Shown piece by piece: positions 1 through 7,000 of a DNA stretch of 43,608 nt (position 1 is its first letter; each line of letters opens with the position of its first letter). The notes under the pieces were generated by a model. That model did no database searches. It was given only the letters and a program-made list of their open reading frames with translations, and was not told the DNA's origin. The stretch is taken from positions 1 to 43,608 of the IMG/VR virus record IMGVR_UViG_3300028610_000639; one strand, 5' to 3'. The DNA comes from a virus. Made by a program: the position numbers and the translations under genes.

Positions 1-144
1 ATCATGAAAACAGAAACTCGATACTTACTATGCATACTTTTATTTTTACTTGTATTAAGTGGATTATTAATTTGGGCTGCCTCATGACAACTGAAAAAGA
101 TAAAGATCATCCTAATTTAAGAAAACTAATTTAAAATATGGAAA
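1..144. repeat. Direct terminal repeat, left copy (144 bp)
   Basis: These 144 bases are identical to the last 144 bases of the window. Either this is the overlap left by assembling a circular or circularly permuted genome, or it is a true short terminal repeat of a linear virion chromosome. In both cases the window is one full genome with a unit length of 43,464 bp. The repeat cuts through an early gene cluster, which runs continuously across the junction. This favours an assembly overlap over a packaging terminus. Confidence 0.97.
4..87 (+). CDS. 27-aa single-span membrane peptide
   Basis: A tiny reading frame starting MKTETRYLLCILLF. It consists of a short polar head and one hydrophobic helix of about 18 residues (ILLFLLVLSGLLIWA) ending almost at the C-terminus. 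Its TGA overlaps the ATG of a possible 16-codon frame (84-134, starting MTTEKDKDHP, charged), which runs almost to the next gene. The function is unknown. Similar tiny membrane peptides recur in this early region at 823, 2921, 7705 and 8040, so it is probably real. Because of the terminal repeat it appears again at the right end of the window. Confidence 0.55.
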   Translation: MKTETRYLLCILLFLLVLSGLLIWAAS

Positions 145-812
145 ATAATTTAAAATCTATTGCATTAAAAATAGCCCATAAAAAGTTTAAATCTAATCCT
201 GATATTGAATTTTCAGTACATTTAAAACAAAGCTGGGATATAGTAAATAAAATTGAAATCATTAAAAGAAAATATAAAATATTAGCATTAGTAAAATTTA
301 ATGATGGAGTTGCGCTGGTATTAGATAAAAAACCAGAATTAATCTATAAGCTAATAGGTGGAATTATTTTCGGAACAGATGGTTTATTTTACGATTGTTA
401 TGAATATGGTAGTTGTGATAAAAATTGGAAAGCATTTGGAGGAAGAAAATTTGATATTAAATTAGAAAATGGTGAAATTATCAATTGTTATGGTCAATGG
501 TGGCATGGAGGATTTAATAAAGTTGAAAAACTAATAGGTAGAAAAATTGGACATGCAACAGCTAAAACAATTAATGGATTAAAAGAGTGTTATGTTTTTT
601 CAGGTTATGAGGTTGACTTTTTGTTATTTAATGAATTCATTAAAACTTATAGTGGAATCGTATATCCTTATAGAGAATATGAAAAAATAATAAAATTCGA
701 TGATATGCGACGCAAATTATCGAATGAAATTTATAAGCTAGAACAAGCAAAAAAATCATTAATCAAAGAAGTGAAGGAAAAATCATTAATTATAAAAAAT
801 GAACTAATTTAA
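138..812 (+). CDS. Hypothetical early protein, 224 aa
   Basis: Not recognised. The first 35 residues include FSVHLKQSWDI, resembling the short helical 'LKxAW' segment found at the N-terminus of many phage accessory proteins. The middle is rich in aromatic residues and glycine (CYGQWWHGGF near residue 117-126). The last 35 residues are a lysine/glutamate-rich helix, probably coiled coil. The ATG follows an A-rich leader with no Shine-Dalgarno. It sits among small early genes, which suggests a host-takeover or DNA-metabolism accessory role. That is inference only. Confidence 0.8.
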   Translation: MENNLKSIALKIAHKKFKSNPDIEFSVHLKQSWDIVNKIEIIKRKYKILALVKFNDGVALVLDKKPELIYKLIGGIIFGTDGLFYDCYEYGSCDKNWKAFGGRKFDIKLENGEIINCYGQWWHGGFNKVEKLIGRKIGHATAKTINGLKECYVFSGYEVDFLLFNEFIKTYSGIVYPYREYEKIIKFDDMRRKLSNEIYKLEQAKKSLIKEVKEKSLIIKNELI

Positions 813-822
813 ATTATATATT

Positions 823-915
823 ATGAAAACACTACTAATACTATTCACAATTTCCTGCTTAATTTACCTTTTATTTATGGCATGGAAAAGTAAAATGATA
901 ATAACTAAAACTTAG
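823..915 (+). CDS. 30-aa single-span membrane peptide
   Basis: A short frame beginning MKTLLILFTISCLIYLLFMA and ending in a basic tail (KSKMIITKT). One transmembrane helix covers about residues 4-20. The CL-x(n)-MAW pattern is shared with the 22-aa peptide encoded at 8040, at the DNA level too (ctgcttaat ... atggcatgg), so the two may be diverged duplicates. It fits tightly between its neighbours. Function unknown. Confidence 0.5.
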   Translation: MKTLLILFTISCLIYLLFMAWKSKMIITKT

Positions 916-918
916 ATT

Positions 919-1245
919 ATGGAAGCAACTGGATTAAGAATTGGAAACAAAGTTGATTTATATGGCAGTATAGCAACTGTACAGAGATTTGATTTTAATG
1001 ATAGACCACCTAACGGGCTTGCTATTAATAAAGGCAAACCAATATTATTAACAGAAAGTTGGCTTTTAAAATTTGGTTTTGAGAAAAAGAGTGATAACGT
1101 GTTTATTTTAAATGCTGCATCATTTACCTTTGAATGGATATGTAATGATGGAATGTATCTTGAAAGTATGGGAGTTGAAATTAATTATGTTCACCAATTA
1201 CAGAATCTATTTTTTTTATTAACAGGGAGTGAACTTACTGAATAG
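919..1245 (+). CDS. Conserved phage protein, 108 aa
   Basis: A small soluble protein whose pattern I recognise from many Bacteroidota phages and prophages. It has an N-terminal LRIGNKV, a central LTESWLLKFGFEK, and a C-terminal YVHQLQNLFFLLTGSEL. No function is established for that family. The ATG is preceded by AACTAAAAC eight bases upstream, a leader element repeated before many small genes here. Four bases separate its coding end from the next ATG. Confidence 0.85.
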   Translation: MEATGLRIGNKVDLYGSIATVQRFDFNDRPPNGLAINKGKPILLTESWLLKFGFEKKSDNVFILNAASFTFEWICNDGMYLESMGVEINYVHQLQNLFFLLTGSELTE

Positions 1246-1247
1246 CC

Positions 1248-1517
1248 ATGAAAACACTAATAGCACTACTATTAATTTCAAACATAGTACTAAGCCAAAA
1301 TCTACACCTTGAATATAAACTATATCAAGAGAGCACGAAACAGGCTTATATAGGAATGGTATTAACTACTACGATGTATTTTGCTAAGTATTTGGGTAAA
1401 ACCAGGCAGCAATCTAATATCATATTATGCGCTGGAATTACTTTGAACATTGCAAATATTACTTATTTTGGAATAAAGAAAAGGAAGATCCGGAATAGAA
1501 TAAAATTAAAAAAATGA
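1248..1517 (+). CDS. Small secreted or membrane protein, 89 aa
   Basis: Begins MKTLIALLLISNIVLSQNL, a Sec signal peptide or N-terminal anchor with a possible cleavage after Ser16 or Gln17. A second hydrophobic stretch lies at about residues 57-73, followed by a strongly basic tail (KKRKIRNRIKLKK). Its 3' end overlaps the next start by four bases. It may be a membrane protein with two spans. Function unknown. Confidence 0.75.
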   Translation: MKTLIALLLISNIVLSQNLHLEYKLYQESTKQAYIGMVLTTTMYFAKYLGKTRQQSNIILCAGITLNIANITYFGIKKRKIRNRIKLKK

Positions 1518-1696
1518 AGTGGAAAGATAAACGAAGCAAGCCAAAAAGCGGTAGGTATATTGTAGATTCGGGGGAATGGAGTGGAATTTGCGAAGCGTGG
1601 TATTATTATGGTAAATGGTACGACAAAAACATGCGTAATATTGATAAAGTTGATATAACCAATTTTGTTACTAAGTTTATTCCTTTTCCGGATTAA
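1514..1696 (+). CDS. DUF551-like small protein, 60 aa
   Basis: A short tryptophan-rich protein (MKWKDKRSKPKSGRYIV ... ITNFVTKFIPFPD). The layout resembles DUF551 proteins of phages: an opening 'W...P..G.Y.V', a central WYYYGKWYD and a closing 'VT.F.P.P'. The family has no known biochemical role. The start overlaps the previous stop by four bases, indicating coupled translation. Confidence 0.7.
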   Translation: MKWKDKRSKPKSGRYIVDSGEWSGICEAWYYYGKWYDKNMRNIDKVDITNFVTKFIPFPD

Positions 1697-1706
1697 AGCT
1701 ATTTAT

Positions 1707-1955
1707 ATGAAACGTTGCTGCGAAAAATCAGGTATAAACTGGAATGATAAAATATGTCCTTTATGTAATCAGATTATGGTATTTCATAAAGTTAAAAATA
1801 AACGCAAAAGATATATCCCAGGAACCGGACGTGTATTTCTTAGATCACTCGATGAAAAGTATATATGCCAGTGTGGTTATTCTCAGCTTAAAGAAACTTA
1901 TCGGGATCTGCAGATTAGAAACGGATTTTTAGATAAAAAGCTGGGTATAATTTAA
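1707..1955 (+). CDS. Zinc-ribbon-like small protein, 82 aa
   Basis: The chosen start (MKRCCEKSG) gives 82 residues. Cysteines occur as CC near the start, CPLC at about residues 17-20 and CQCG at about 59-62. This arrangement suggests one or two bound zinc ions. A basic segment (KNKRKR) lies between the Cys pairs. The frame is open further upstream, but that extension lies over the previous gene. It may bind nucleic acid or protein. Function unknown. Confidence 0.7.
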   Translation: MKRCCEKSGINWNDKICPLCNQIMVFHKVKNKRKRYIPGTGRVFLRSLDEKYICQCGYSQLKETYRDLQIRNGFLDKKLGII

Positions 1956-1991
1956 TTTCATTCTTAATAGATTAATTAGTAATTTTAGAAT

Positions 1992-2702
1992 ATGTTTAGT
2001 TACTACGGAAGTAAATCAAAAATAGTTAATTATTATCCACCACCGAAGCATAAAAAGATTATAGAACCTTTTGCCGGGAGTGCAAGGTATAGTTTAAAAT
2101 ATTTTGACAGAGATATTCTTTTAATTGATAAATATGGAGCAGTAATAAAATGTTGGAAGTGGCTGCAATCTTGTAGTAAAAATGATATTTTAAATTTGCC
2201 TGATTTATATAAATTAGGTAAAGGTTTTGATTTGAAAACGCTAAATTTATCTGAAGGTGAATTATTATTTCTAGGATTTAATGCCGCTGTTTCATCAACA
2301 ACTCCGAGATTTAAAATATCAATTTTTGCCGCAGAACAAGGCGGTATGCAAACATATTTTAAAAGAGTTGCTGATAATATTTGGAAAATAAAACACTGGG
2401 ATATACAATTGGGAAATTATGAAAATATACCAAACGAAGAAGCGACTTGGTTTATTGACCCGCCTTATCAATTCGGAGGACATGCTTATGTTGAAAATAA
2501 AATAAATTACACAGAACTAAAAGAATGGTGTAAGGGCAGAAATGGTCAAACAATTGTTTGTGAAAATACAAAAGCTGATTGGCTACCTTTTAAACCCATG
2601 ACAGAATTAGAGGGTTCAATGTTTAGAACAACAGAAGCTATTTGGAGCAACCATATTACTAATTACGATGACATACAATCAACTATTAACTTTTACGATT
2701 AA
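1992..2702 (+). CDS. D12-class (Dam-like) N6-adenine DNA methyltransferase
   Basis: Would transfer a methyl group from S-adenosylmethionine to adenine N6 in DNA. Visible motifs are an N-terminal YYGSKSK, motif I IIEPFAGSA (about residues 22-30) for AdoMet binding, and the catalytic motif IV FIDPPYQF (DPPY, about 154-161). At 236 aa it is slightly shorter than bacterial Dam. No cognate restriction enzyme gene is nearby, so protection of phage DNA from host restriction, or regulation, is the likely role. Target sequence not determinable here. Confidence 0.9.
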   Translation: MFSYYGSKSKIVNYYPPPKHKKIIEPFAGSARYSLKYFDRDILLIDKYGAVIKCWKWLQSCSKNDILNLPDLYKLGKGFDLKTLNLSEGELLFLGFNAAVSSTTPRFKISIFAAEQGGMQTYFKRVADNIWKIKHWDIQLGNYENIPNEEATWFIDPPYQFGGHAYVENKINYTELKEWCKGRNGQTIVCENTKADWLPFKPMTELEGSMFRTTEAIWSNHITNYDDIQSTINFYD

Positions 2703-2717
2703 CCAAACTTACATAAA

Positions 2718-2933
2718 ATGGAACTAAATAAACTAGAAAAATATTACAACGAATTTAAAAAGGCTTTCGATATAAGTGATTATGATTCTGAGCAGACACA
2801 TCAAGATATCGATGAATTAAATGTGATGTTTGTAGAATTCTGTGAAGATAATCTTGATGTGTGGAAAGTAAGAGAATATGCAATTTGGTTAAATGCTATA
2901 AATAAAATTAAGTTTACAAAATGGTATCTTTAA
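2718..2933 (+). CDS. Hypothetical acidic protein, 71 aa
   Basis: Not recognised. Strongly acidic and mostly helical in appearance (DISDYDSEQTHQDIDELN; FCEDNLDVWKVREYAIWL). Its C-terminal codons overlap the start of a membrane peptide in another frame. Small acidic phage early proteins are sometimes inhibitors of host enzymes, but nothing here shows that directly. Confidence 0.7.
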   Translation: MELNKLEKYYNEFKKAFDISDYDSEQTHQDIDELNVMFVEFCEDNLDVWKVREYAIWLNAINKIKFTKWYL

Positions 2934-3016
2934 TCTACAAAATCCCACTACTAATAATAGTTTTAATAATCGGAACTTTGTGGGTATTAATCGAGTATTT
3001 AATAAATAGATTATGA
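2921..3016 (+). CDS. 31-aa single-span membrane peptide
   Basis: Begins inside the last codons of the previous gene, in a different frame. The sequence MVSLIYKIPLLIIVLIIGTL continues with WVLIEYLINRL, giving one long transmembrane helix. The stop (TGA) overlaps the ATG of the next short frame. Tight overlaps on both sides support translation. Function unknown. It is one of several tiny membrane peptides in the early region. Confidence 0.5.
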   Translation: MVSLIYKIPLLIIVLIIGTLWVLIEYLINRL

Positions 3017-3108
3017 AAACAAAACTATCTAAAAACGAAAGAAGGGTAAGAGAATATTACATATCTGACAGTAATCTAAAAACTGTTTCGAATTCAATTA
3101 AGCCTTAA
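3013..3108 (+). CDS. 31-aa basic peptide
   Basis: Begins at an ATGA overlap with the preceding membrane peptide. The sequence MKTKLSKNERRVREYYIS continues through SDSNLKTVSNSIKP. It is basic and helical in its first half. It is followed four bases later by the next gene. Function unknown. The tight packing is the main evidence that it is real. Confidence 0.45.
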   Translation: MKTKLSKNERRVREYYISDSNLKTVSNSIKP

Positions 3109-3112
3109 TATT

Positions 3113-3538
3113 ATGAAAGTAAAAATTAGAGTAGAAAAAGAAGTAAACTTTATTAGTTTAAAAGTAAAATGTGGTGTAAGGTATTGGGAAGATGGAACAG
3201 TAAACGGTGTCGAAGATACTAAAGGTGATTTAATCCCATTACGAGAAGGTGATTATTGGTGTCCGATAATTGATATTGAAACAGGAATTATAAAAGACTG
3301 GCCAATAGGAATAACTGCTGATGTGCATTATAAATGTTGTGATGATGGAGATTATTGGTTAGTTTCAGATGGTGGTTTTGAATTAAAAAGGCCAGGTTAT
3401 TACGTTCCAGTAATTCTTGATTTAACAGGAGAAAGTTTTGGAGACTATGTGATTTTAACCATTGGTAAAAATGGTCAAATAGTTAACTGGCCAAAAGAAC
3501 ACAATATTGATGAATTTTTAGAAGATGAAATGGATTAA
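3113..3538 (+). CDS. Conserved phage protein, 141 aa, beta-rich
   Basis: A soluble protein with the recognisable pattern GVRYWEDGTVNGVED ... LIPLREGDYWCPIIDI and ... GDYVILTIGKNGQIVNW, which I associate with hypothetical proteins of many phages. It is rich in glycine, tryptophan and acidic residues and looks like a beta-sandwich. No catalytic motif is evident. It is the last gene before a strong composite terminator, so it closes an early transcription unit. Confidence 0.8.
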   Translation: MKVKIRVEKEVNFISLKVKCGVRYWEDGTVNGVEDTKGDLIPLREGDYWCPIIDIETGIIKDWPIGITADVHYKCCDDGDYWLVSDGGFELKRPGYYVPVILDLTGESFGDYVILTIGKNGQIVNWPKEHNIDEFLEDEMD

Positions 3539-3541
3539 TTA

Positions 3542-3584
3542 GCATAAGTCAATTATTATGCGTATATTGCGGACTGTTACGCAA
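3542..3584 (+). promoter_or_regulatory. Paired hairpins in the leader or terminator region
   Basis: Two hairpins follow the previous gene. The first is GCATAA (3542-3547) with TTATGC (3556-3561). The second is TTGCG (3567-3571) with CGCAA (3580-3584). Neither has a T-run, so they are not classical terminators. They may protect the 3' end of the message or be part of the larger fold ending in the composite terminator. The nonamer TTGCGGACT here recurs in the GC-rich intergenic hairpin region near 40,656. Confidence 0.4.
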
Positions 3585-3631
3585 AACATTAATAAGATGG
3601 TTCATTACAATTACATTTTAACTTTAAATAG

Positions 3632-3700
3632 AGCCTTAACGGGATTAACACCGGTTGTTTTGCGACATCTTGCCGGTGTTTTTTCTTTTAGGGCTTTTTT
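3632..3700 (+). terminator. Composite rho-independent terminator
   Basis: The inner hairpin is AACACCGG (3647-3654) with CCGGTGTT (3673-3680), followed by four T. An outer helix AGCCTTAA (3632-3639) with TTAGGGCT (3688-3695) encloses it and is followed by five T. A further segment AAGATG (3594-3599) can pair with CATCTT (3669-3674) in the inner loop, which would disturb the inner stem. This is a possible antitermination alternative. It separates the early cluster from the replication module. Confidence 0.85.
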
Positions 3701-3703
3701 ATT

Positions 3704-3708
3704 GGAGG
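3704..3708 (+). promoter_or_regulatory. Rare Shine-Dalgarno (GGAGG) for the HNH gene
   Basis: GGAGG lies four bases before the ATG at 3713. Most genes in this window have A-rich leaders with no Shine-Dalgarno, as is usual in Bacteroidota. This site, and AGGAGGT before the gene at 31,359, are exceptions. It may mark a gene acquired from elsewhere. Confidence 0.6.
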
Positions 3709-3712
3709 TAAT

Positions 3713-4012
3713 ATGAATTATAAAGAGCAAATTAACGATCCTAAGTGGCAAAAGAAAAGATTATTTATATTTGAAAGGGATAATTTTACATGCAGAACTT
3801 GCAATAATAAAGAAAAACAATTACATGTACACCATTTATATTATCTTCCAAAGTTATTAATTTGGGAATATGAAGATGAAAGTTTAGTAACTGTTTGTAA
3901 AGATTGCCATGAGATTTTAACAAAAGAATTAGGTAAACTATCCGGATTAATTGCGTTTCAAATATTACAAAGTAAATATGATTTTATTAATAATTGTAAT
4001 ATATTTATGTGA
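3713..4012 (+). CDS. HNH endonuclease
   Basis: A 99-aa HNH-family nuclease. The fold shows CRTC (about residues 27-30) and CKDC (about 63-66) as the structural zinc cysteines, VHHLYY (about 43-48) with the catalytic histidine, and a final H in CKDCHE. The length matches small free-standing phage HNH proteins. It lies just after a terminator, has its own Shine-Dalgarno, and is followed within two bases by the replication gene. It may be a homing-type nuclease or assist packaging, but terminase-linked HNH genes normally lie beside terL, which this one does not. Confidence 0.85.
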   Translation: MNYKEQINDPKWQKKRLFIFERDNFTCRTCNNKEKQLHVHHLYYLPKLLIWEYEDESLVTVCKDCHEILTKELGKLSGLIAFQILQSKYDFINNCNIFM

Positions 4013-4013
4013 T

Positions 4014-4667
4014 ATGGCTAAAAGATTTACAGATACAAATAAATATAAAAAACCATTTATAAGGGGCTTACAAGGGGCTTACAAGCTCCTTTGGGACTAT
4101 CTTTATCATGATTGTGATCATGCAGGTATATGGATTGTTGATTTTGAAATAGCACAAATATATATCGGAAGTGATATGCCAATAAATAAAGAAGATGCTT
4201 TAAGATATTTTAATAAAGATAAATCACGAATTGTGCTATTTGATAATAATAAAAAATGGTTTATACCATCTTTTGTTAATTTTCAATATGGAATACTTAA
4301 TGAAGAAAATAGAGCGCATAAATCAGTAATATTAATATTAAAGAAAAATAAGGGGCTTATAAGCTCCTTGAAAGGGTATAAGGATAAAGATAAGGATAAA
4401 GATAAGGATAAAGAACAAATGATTGATTTTATAATTTTTTGGGATTTATATAATCATAAAGTGGGAGATAAAGGAGGGTGTGAAAAAAAATGGAATAACC
4501 TTAAAGAGCTAGAAAGACAAATAATAATTAATAATTTACCTAATTGGATTAAGCAATTTCCTGATAAACAATTTCAACCATATCCATCTACTTATTTAAA
4601 TCAAAAGAGATGGAATGATGAAATTGAAAGTAAATCAGATAAAAACAATACTCTAAGGATGCCATGA
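4014..4667 (+). CDS. Replication initiator / helicase-loader-like protein
   Basis: The chosen ATG follows the HNH stop by one base and gives 217 aa (MAKRFTDTNKYKKPFIRGLQ...). The N-terminal part looks like a winged-helix DNA-binding region as in phage replication proteins of the O / DnaD-like type (YKLLWDYLYHDCDHAGIW). A KD repeat (YKDKDKDKDKDKDKE) forms a linker. The C-terminal domain ends PYPSTYLNQKRWNDEI, typical of helicase-loader-like proteins. The DNA of the gene carries palindromic repeats and a tandem 12-mer, as expected if the origin lies inside the initiator gene as in lambda O. It overlaps the primase-helicase start by four bases. Confidence 0.75.
   Translation: MAKRFTDTNKYKKPFIRGLQGAYKLLWDYLYHDCDHAGIWIVDFEIAQIYIGSDMPINKEDALRYFNKDKSRIVLFDNNKKWFIPSFVNFQYGILNEENRAHKSVILILKKNKGLISSLKGYKDKDKDKDKDKEQMIDFIIFWDLYNHKVGDKGGCEKKWNNLKELERQIIINNLPNWIKQFPDKQFQPYPSTYLNQKRWNDEIESKSDKNNTLRMP
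4061..4413. other. Candidate replication origin inside the initiator gene
   Basis: A 20-bp near-palindrome AAGGGGCTTAYAAGCTCCTT occurs twice, at 4072-4091 and 4350-4369, with a single base difference. The two copies lie in different reading frames (QGAYKLL versus KGLISSL), so the DNA rather than the protein is conserved. An 11-bp partial copy (4061-4071) is in tandem with the first. Immediately after the second copy the 12-mer ATAAGGATAAAG is repeated three times (4378-4413), which could be a DNA-unwinding stretch. Lambda-type origins are organised similarly inside the initiator gene. Confidence 0.6.
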
Positions 4668-6391
4668 AATACCAGTCTTCAATAACTAAATTGATATATA
4701 ATATTGACTTTAATAATAAAATGTCAATATGTCCTGAGTGTTCTATTAATCGGAAAAAGAAAACTGCAAAGGATTTACAATATTATTCTGATACAAATAC
4801 CGGATATTGTTTTCATTGCTCAACTACATTTTTTGAATATAAACCTTATGAGAATAAACAGTATGTTAAGATAGAATGGAAAAATAAAACTGGTTTAAGT
4901 GATAAGTTAGTAAAGTTCTTTGAAGGTAGATCTCTTATGCAAGAAACATTAATAGAAATGAAGGTTTATTCTGATAAGGAATTTATACCACAATTTAAAA
5001 AGGATATTGAGGTTATTTGTTTTCCTTATTTTTTAGATAGCGAATTAAAGAACATAAAATTTAGAGGTGCAAAGAAATCATGGAAACTTGTTTCTGGAGC
5101 TGAATTAATATTTTATAATATAGATTGTTTGAAAGAATGTAATGAGGTTATAATTACTGAGGGTGAAATAGATTGTTTGAGTTTTATTCAGAATGGATTT
5201 AAGAATTGTCTGAGCGTTCCAAATGGAGCAAATAATAATATGGAATACTTAGATAATTATATTCATTTGTTTGATGATATTAATAAAATTTATTTGGCAT
5301 GTGATAATGATACAAAAGGAATTGAACTAAGAGATGAATTTATAAGAAGATTTGGAGCAGAAAAATGCAATATAGTATCATTCAAAGAGTGTAAAGATGC
5401 AAACGAATATTTAACTAAATATGGAGGTGTAGAATTTAAAGACTTAATAAAAAATAGTAGAGAAGCACCGGTAAAAGGAACTATTTTTGCAAAGAGTTTT
5501 CAAGCTGATTTATTAGACTATTTTAAAAATGGTACAAGCGAAGGTTTTAAAATTAAAAGTAATATGGATGAATTTATAACCTGGGAATGTGGAAGGCTTG
5601 TAATTGTTACCGGCGAACCCGGTTCCGGTAAATCTGATATAGTGGATTATATTGTAGTTAAGCTTAATTTATTACACGGTTTAAAAGCTGCTTATTTTAC
5701 ACCTGAAAATTATCCTTTAAAATATCATTATTCAAAACTATTTGAAAAGTATATTGGTAAACAATTTAGTATTAAAAATTCTAATGATGTTGAATATGAT
5801 TGTGCTTATGAATATATAAACGATAATATTTTTTGGATATTGGATGAAGAGGATATGACAATTGAAAAAATATTATCTAATGCTAAATATTTTGTAAAAA
5901 CTAAAGGCATTAAGATACTTGTTATTGATCCTTATAATGTAATAGAACATAAATATTCAACTGGAGAAAATGAGGCTAAATATGTTTCGAGATTTTTGGA
6001 AATGTTACGCAGTTTTGCTAAATTTAATAATGTATTAGTTTTTTTAGTTGCTCATCCAAGAACTAATTATGATGGAAAAATACCTACATTATACAGTATT
6101 TCAGGCGGTGCAAATTTTTACAACAAAGCTGATTATGGTATTATTGTAGATAGGAGAAAAAACGATGAAAATATTATGACTAATGATGTTGATATTTATA
6201 TTAAGAAAGTAAAGTTTAAAAATTTAGGTTCTCAGGGAATAGCAGAATTTAGATATAATTACAATAATGGAAGATTAGAAGATAAAAATAATGATGTTGA
6301 TCATTGGGATAATTCTAATTGGCTTATAAATGATATTAAAACAATTGAAAATAAAGATTTTGAATTACCATATGAACCATTACCATTTTAA
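4664..6391 (+). CDS. Primase-helicase, T7 gp4 / Twinkle-like
   Basis: A 575-aa bifunctional replication enzyme. An N-terminal zinc-binding domain has CPEC (residues 23-26) and CFHC (49-52). A TOPRIM domain follows, with TEGEID (about 165-170) and ACDND (212-216). The RecA-like DnaB-family helicase domain has Walker A GEPGSGKS (317-324) and Walker B ILVIDPYN (418-425). It would unwind the fork 5'->3' and lay primers. The start overlaps the initiator stop, so the two are co-translated. No phage DNA polymerase was recognised, so host polymerase is presumably recruited. Confidence 0.92.
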   Translation: MKYQSSITKLIYNIDFNNKMSICPECSINRKKKTAKDLQYYSDTNTGYCFHCSTTFFEYKPYENKQYVKIEWKNKTGLSDKLVKFFEGRSLMQETLIEMKVYSDKEFIPQFKKDIEVICFPYFLDSELKNIKFRGAKKSWKLVSGAELIFYNIDCLKECNEVIITEGEIDCLSFIQNGFKNCLSVPNGANNNMEYLDNYIHLFDDINKIYLACDNDTKGIELRDEFIRRFGAEKCNIVSFKECKDANEYLTKYGGVEFKDLIKNSREAPVKGTIFAKSFQADLLDYFKNGTSEGFKIKSNMDEFITWECGRLVIVTGEPGSGKSDIVDYIVVKLNLLHGLKAAYFTPENYPLKYHYSKLFEKYIGKQFSIKNSNDVEYDCAYEYINDNIFWILDEEDMTIEKILSNAKYFVKTKGIKILVIDPYNVIEHKYSTGENEAKYVSRFLEMLRSFAKFNNVLVFLVAHPRTNYDGKIPTLYSISGGANFYNKADYGIIVDRRKNDENIMTNDVDIYIKKVKFKNLGSQGIAEFRYNYNNGRLEDKNNDVDHWDNSNWLINDIKTIENKDFELPYEPLPF

Positions 6392-6393
6392 CC

Positions 6394-6603
6394 ATGATTA
6401 AACAAATAATAAAAGACATATGCCAGGATAAGCGGGACAAAAAGATAGATCCTGTTTTGGCGACTGAATCTGAGATAATTTTAAAAGTAAAAGAGTACTT
6501 AACTGAGTACTTAATAAACGAATTAAAAAGCGGGACTACTATGAAAGAGTTGTATTTTACGGATGAAAAGATTGATCCAGATTATACAGAAACATTAACC
6601 TAA
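6394..6603 (+). CDS. Hypothetical protein, 69 aa
   Basis: Not recognised. Highly charged and probably helical (ICQDKRDKKIDPVLATE; ILKVKEYLTEYLINELKSG) with an acidic C-terminus. It starts two bases after the primase-helicase stop, so it is translated from the same message and may be a replication accessory factor. That role is inferred from position only. Confidence 0.75.
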   Translation: MIKQIIKDICQDKRDKKIDPVLATESEIILKVKEYLTEYLINELKSGTTMKELYFTDEKIDPDYTETLT

Positions 6604-6619
6604 TCGAATTAACAGGCTA

Positions 6620-6976
6620 ATGAAAAGGAAAGATTATAAAATACTATTTAATAAGTATAAATCTCTATATCCTGATTTAGCAGCATTTGGTGGGCCGGTT
6701 AAGCTTATTAGCGTTATTCCTAATTATGATTTAATAGGTTCTACAAAGTCAATGAGGGTATATTTCGGCCAATTTGTATTGGAATTAAAGCGGAAAAGAG
6801 AATTAGAAATATTAGAAGATGTAAGAAAAGATATTGAAAACGATATTTTATTAAATGAATACAGATTTAAGAATATAGATAGCATTAATAAGCATTCTGA
6901 ATTTGTTGTATTGTCATTAGTGTTGTCAAAATTATATTCTAATTATATGCGAAATTATGCAGAGCCAGGTAGTTGA
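6620..6976 (+). CDS. Hypothetical helical protein, 118 aa
   Basis: Not recognised. It contains a short FGGPVKLISVIP segment and a long charged helix (FVLELKRKRELEILEDVRKD). No cysteine clusters or membrane spans are present. It sits between the primase-helicase unit and the cytosine methyltransferase. Confidence 0.75.
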   Translation: MKRKDYKILFNKYKSLYPDLAAFGGPVKLISVIPNYDLIGSTKSMRVYFGQFVLELKRKRELEILEDVRKDIENDILLNEYRFKNIDSINKHSEFVVLSLVLSKLYSNYMRNYAEPGS

Positions 6977-7000
6977 AAAGTTAATTTTAAAAGCCAAAAC

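Noticed and set aside
4378-4413. CRISPR-like or microsatellite array
   Set aside because: Three direct tandem 12-mers without spacers inside a coding gene. Better explained as origin or linker repeats.
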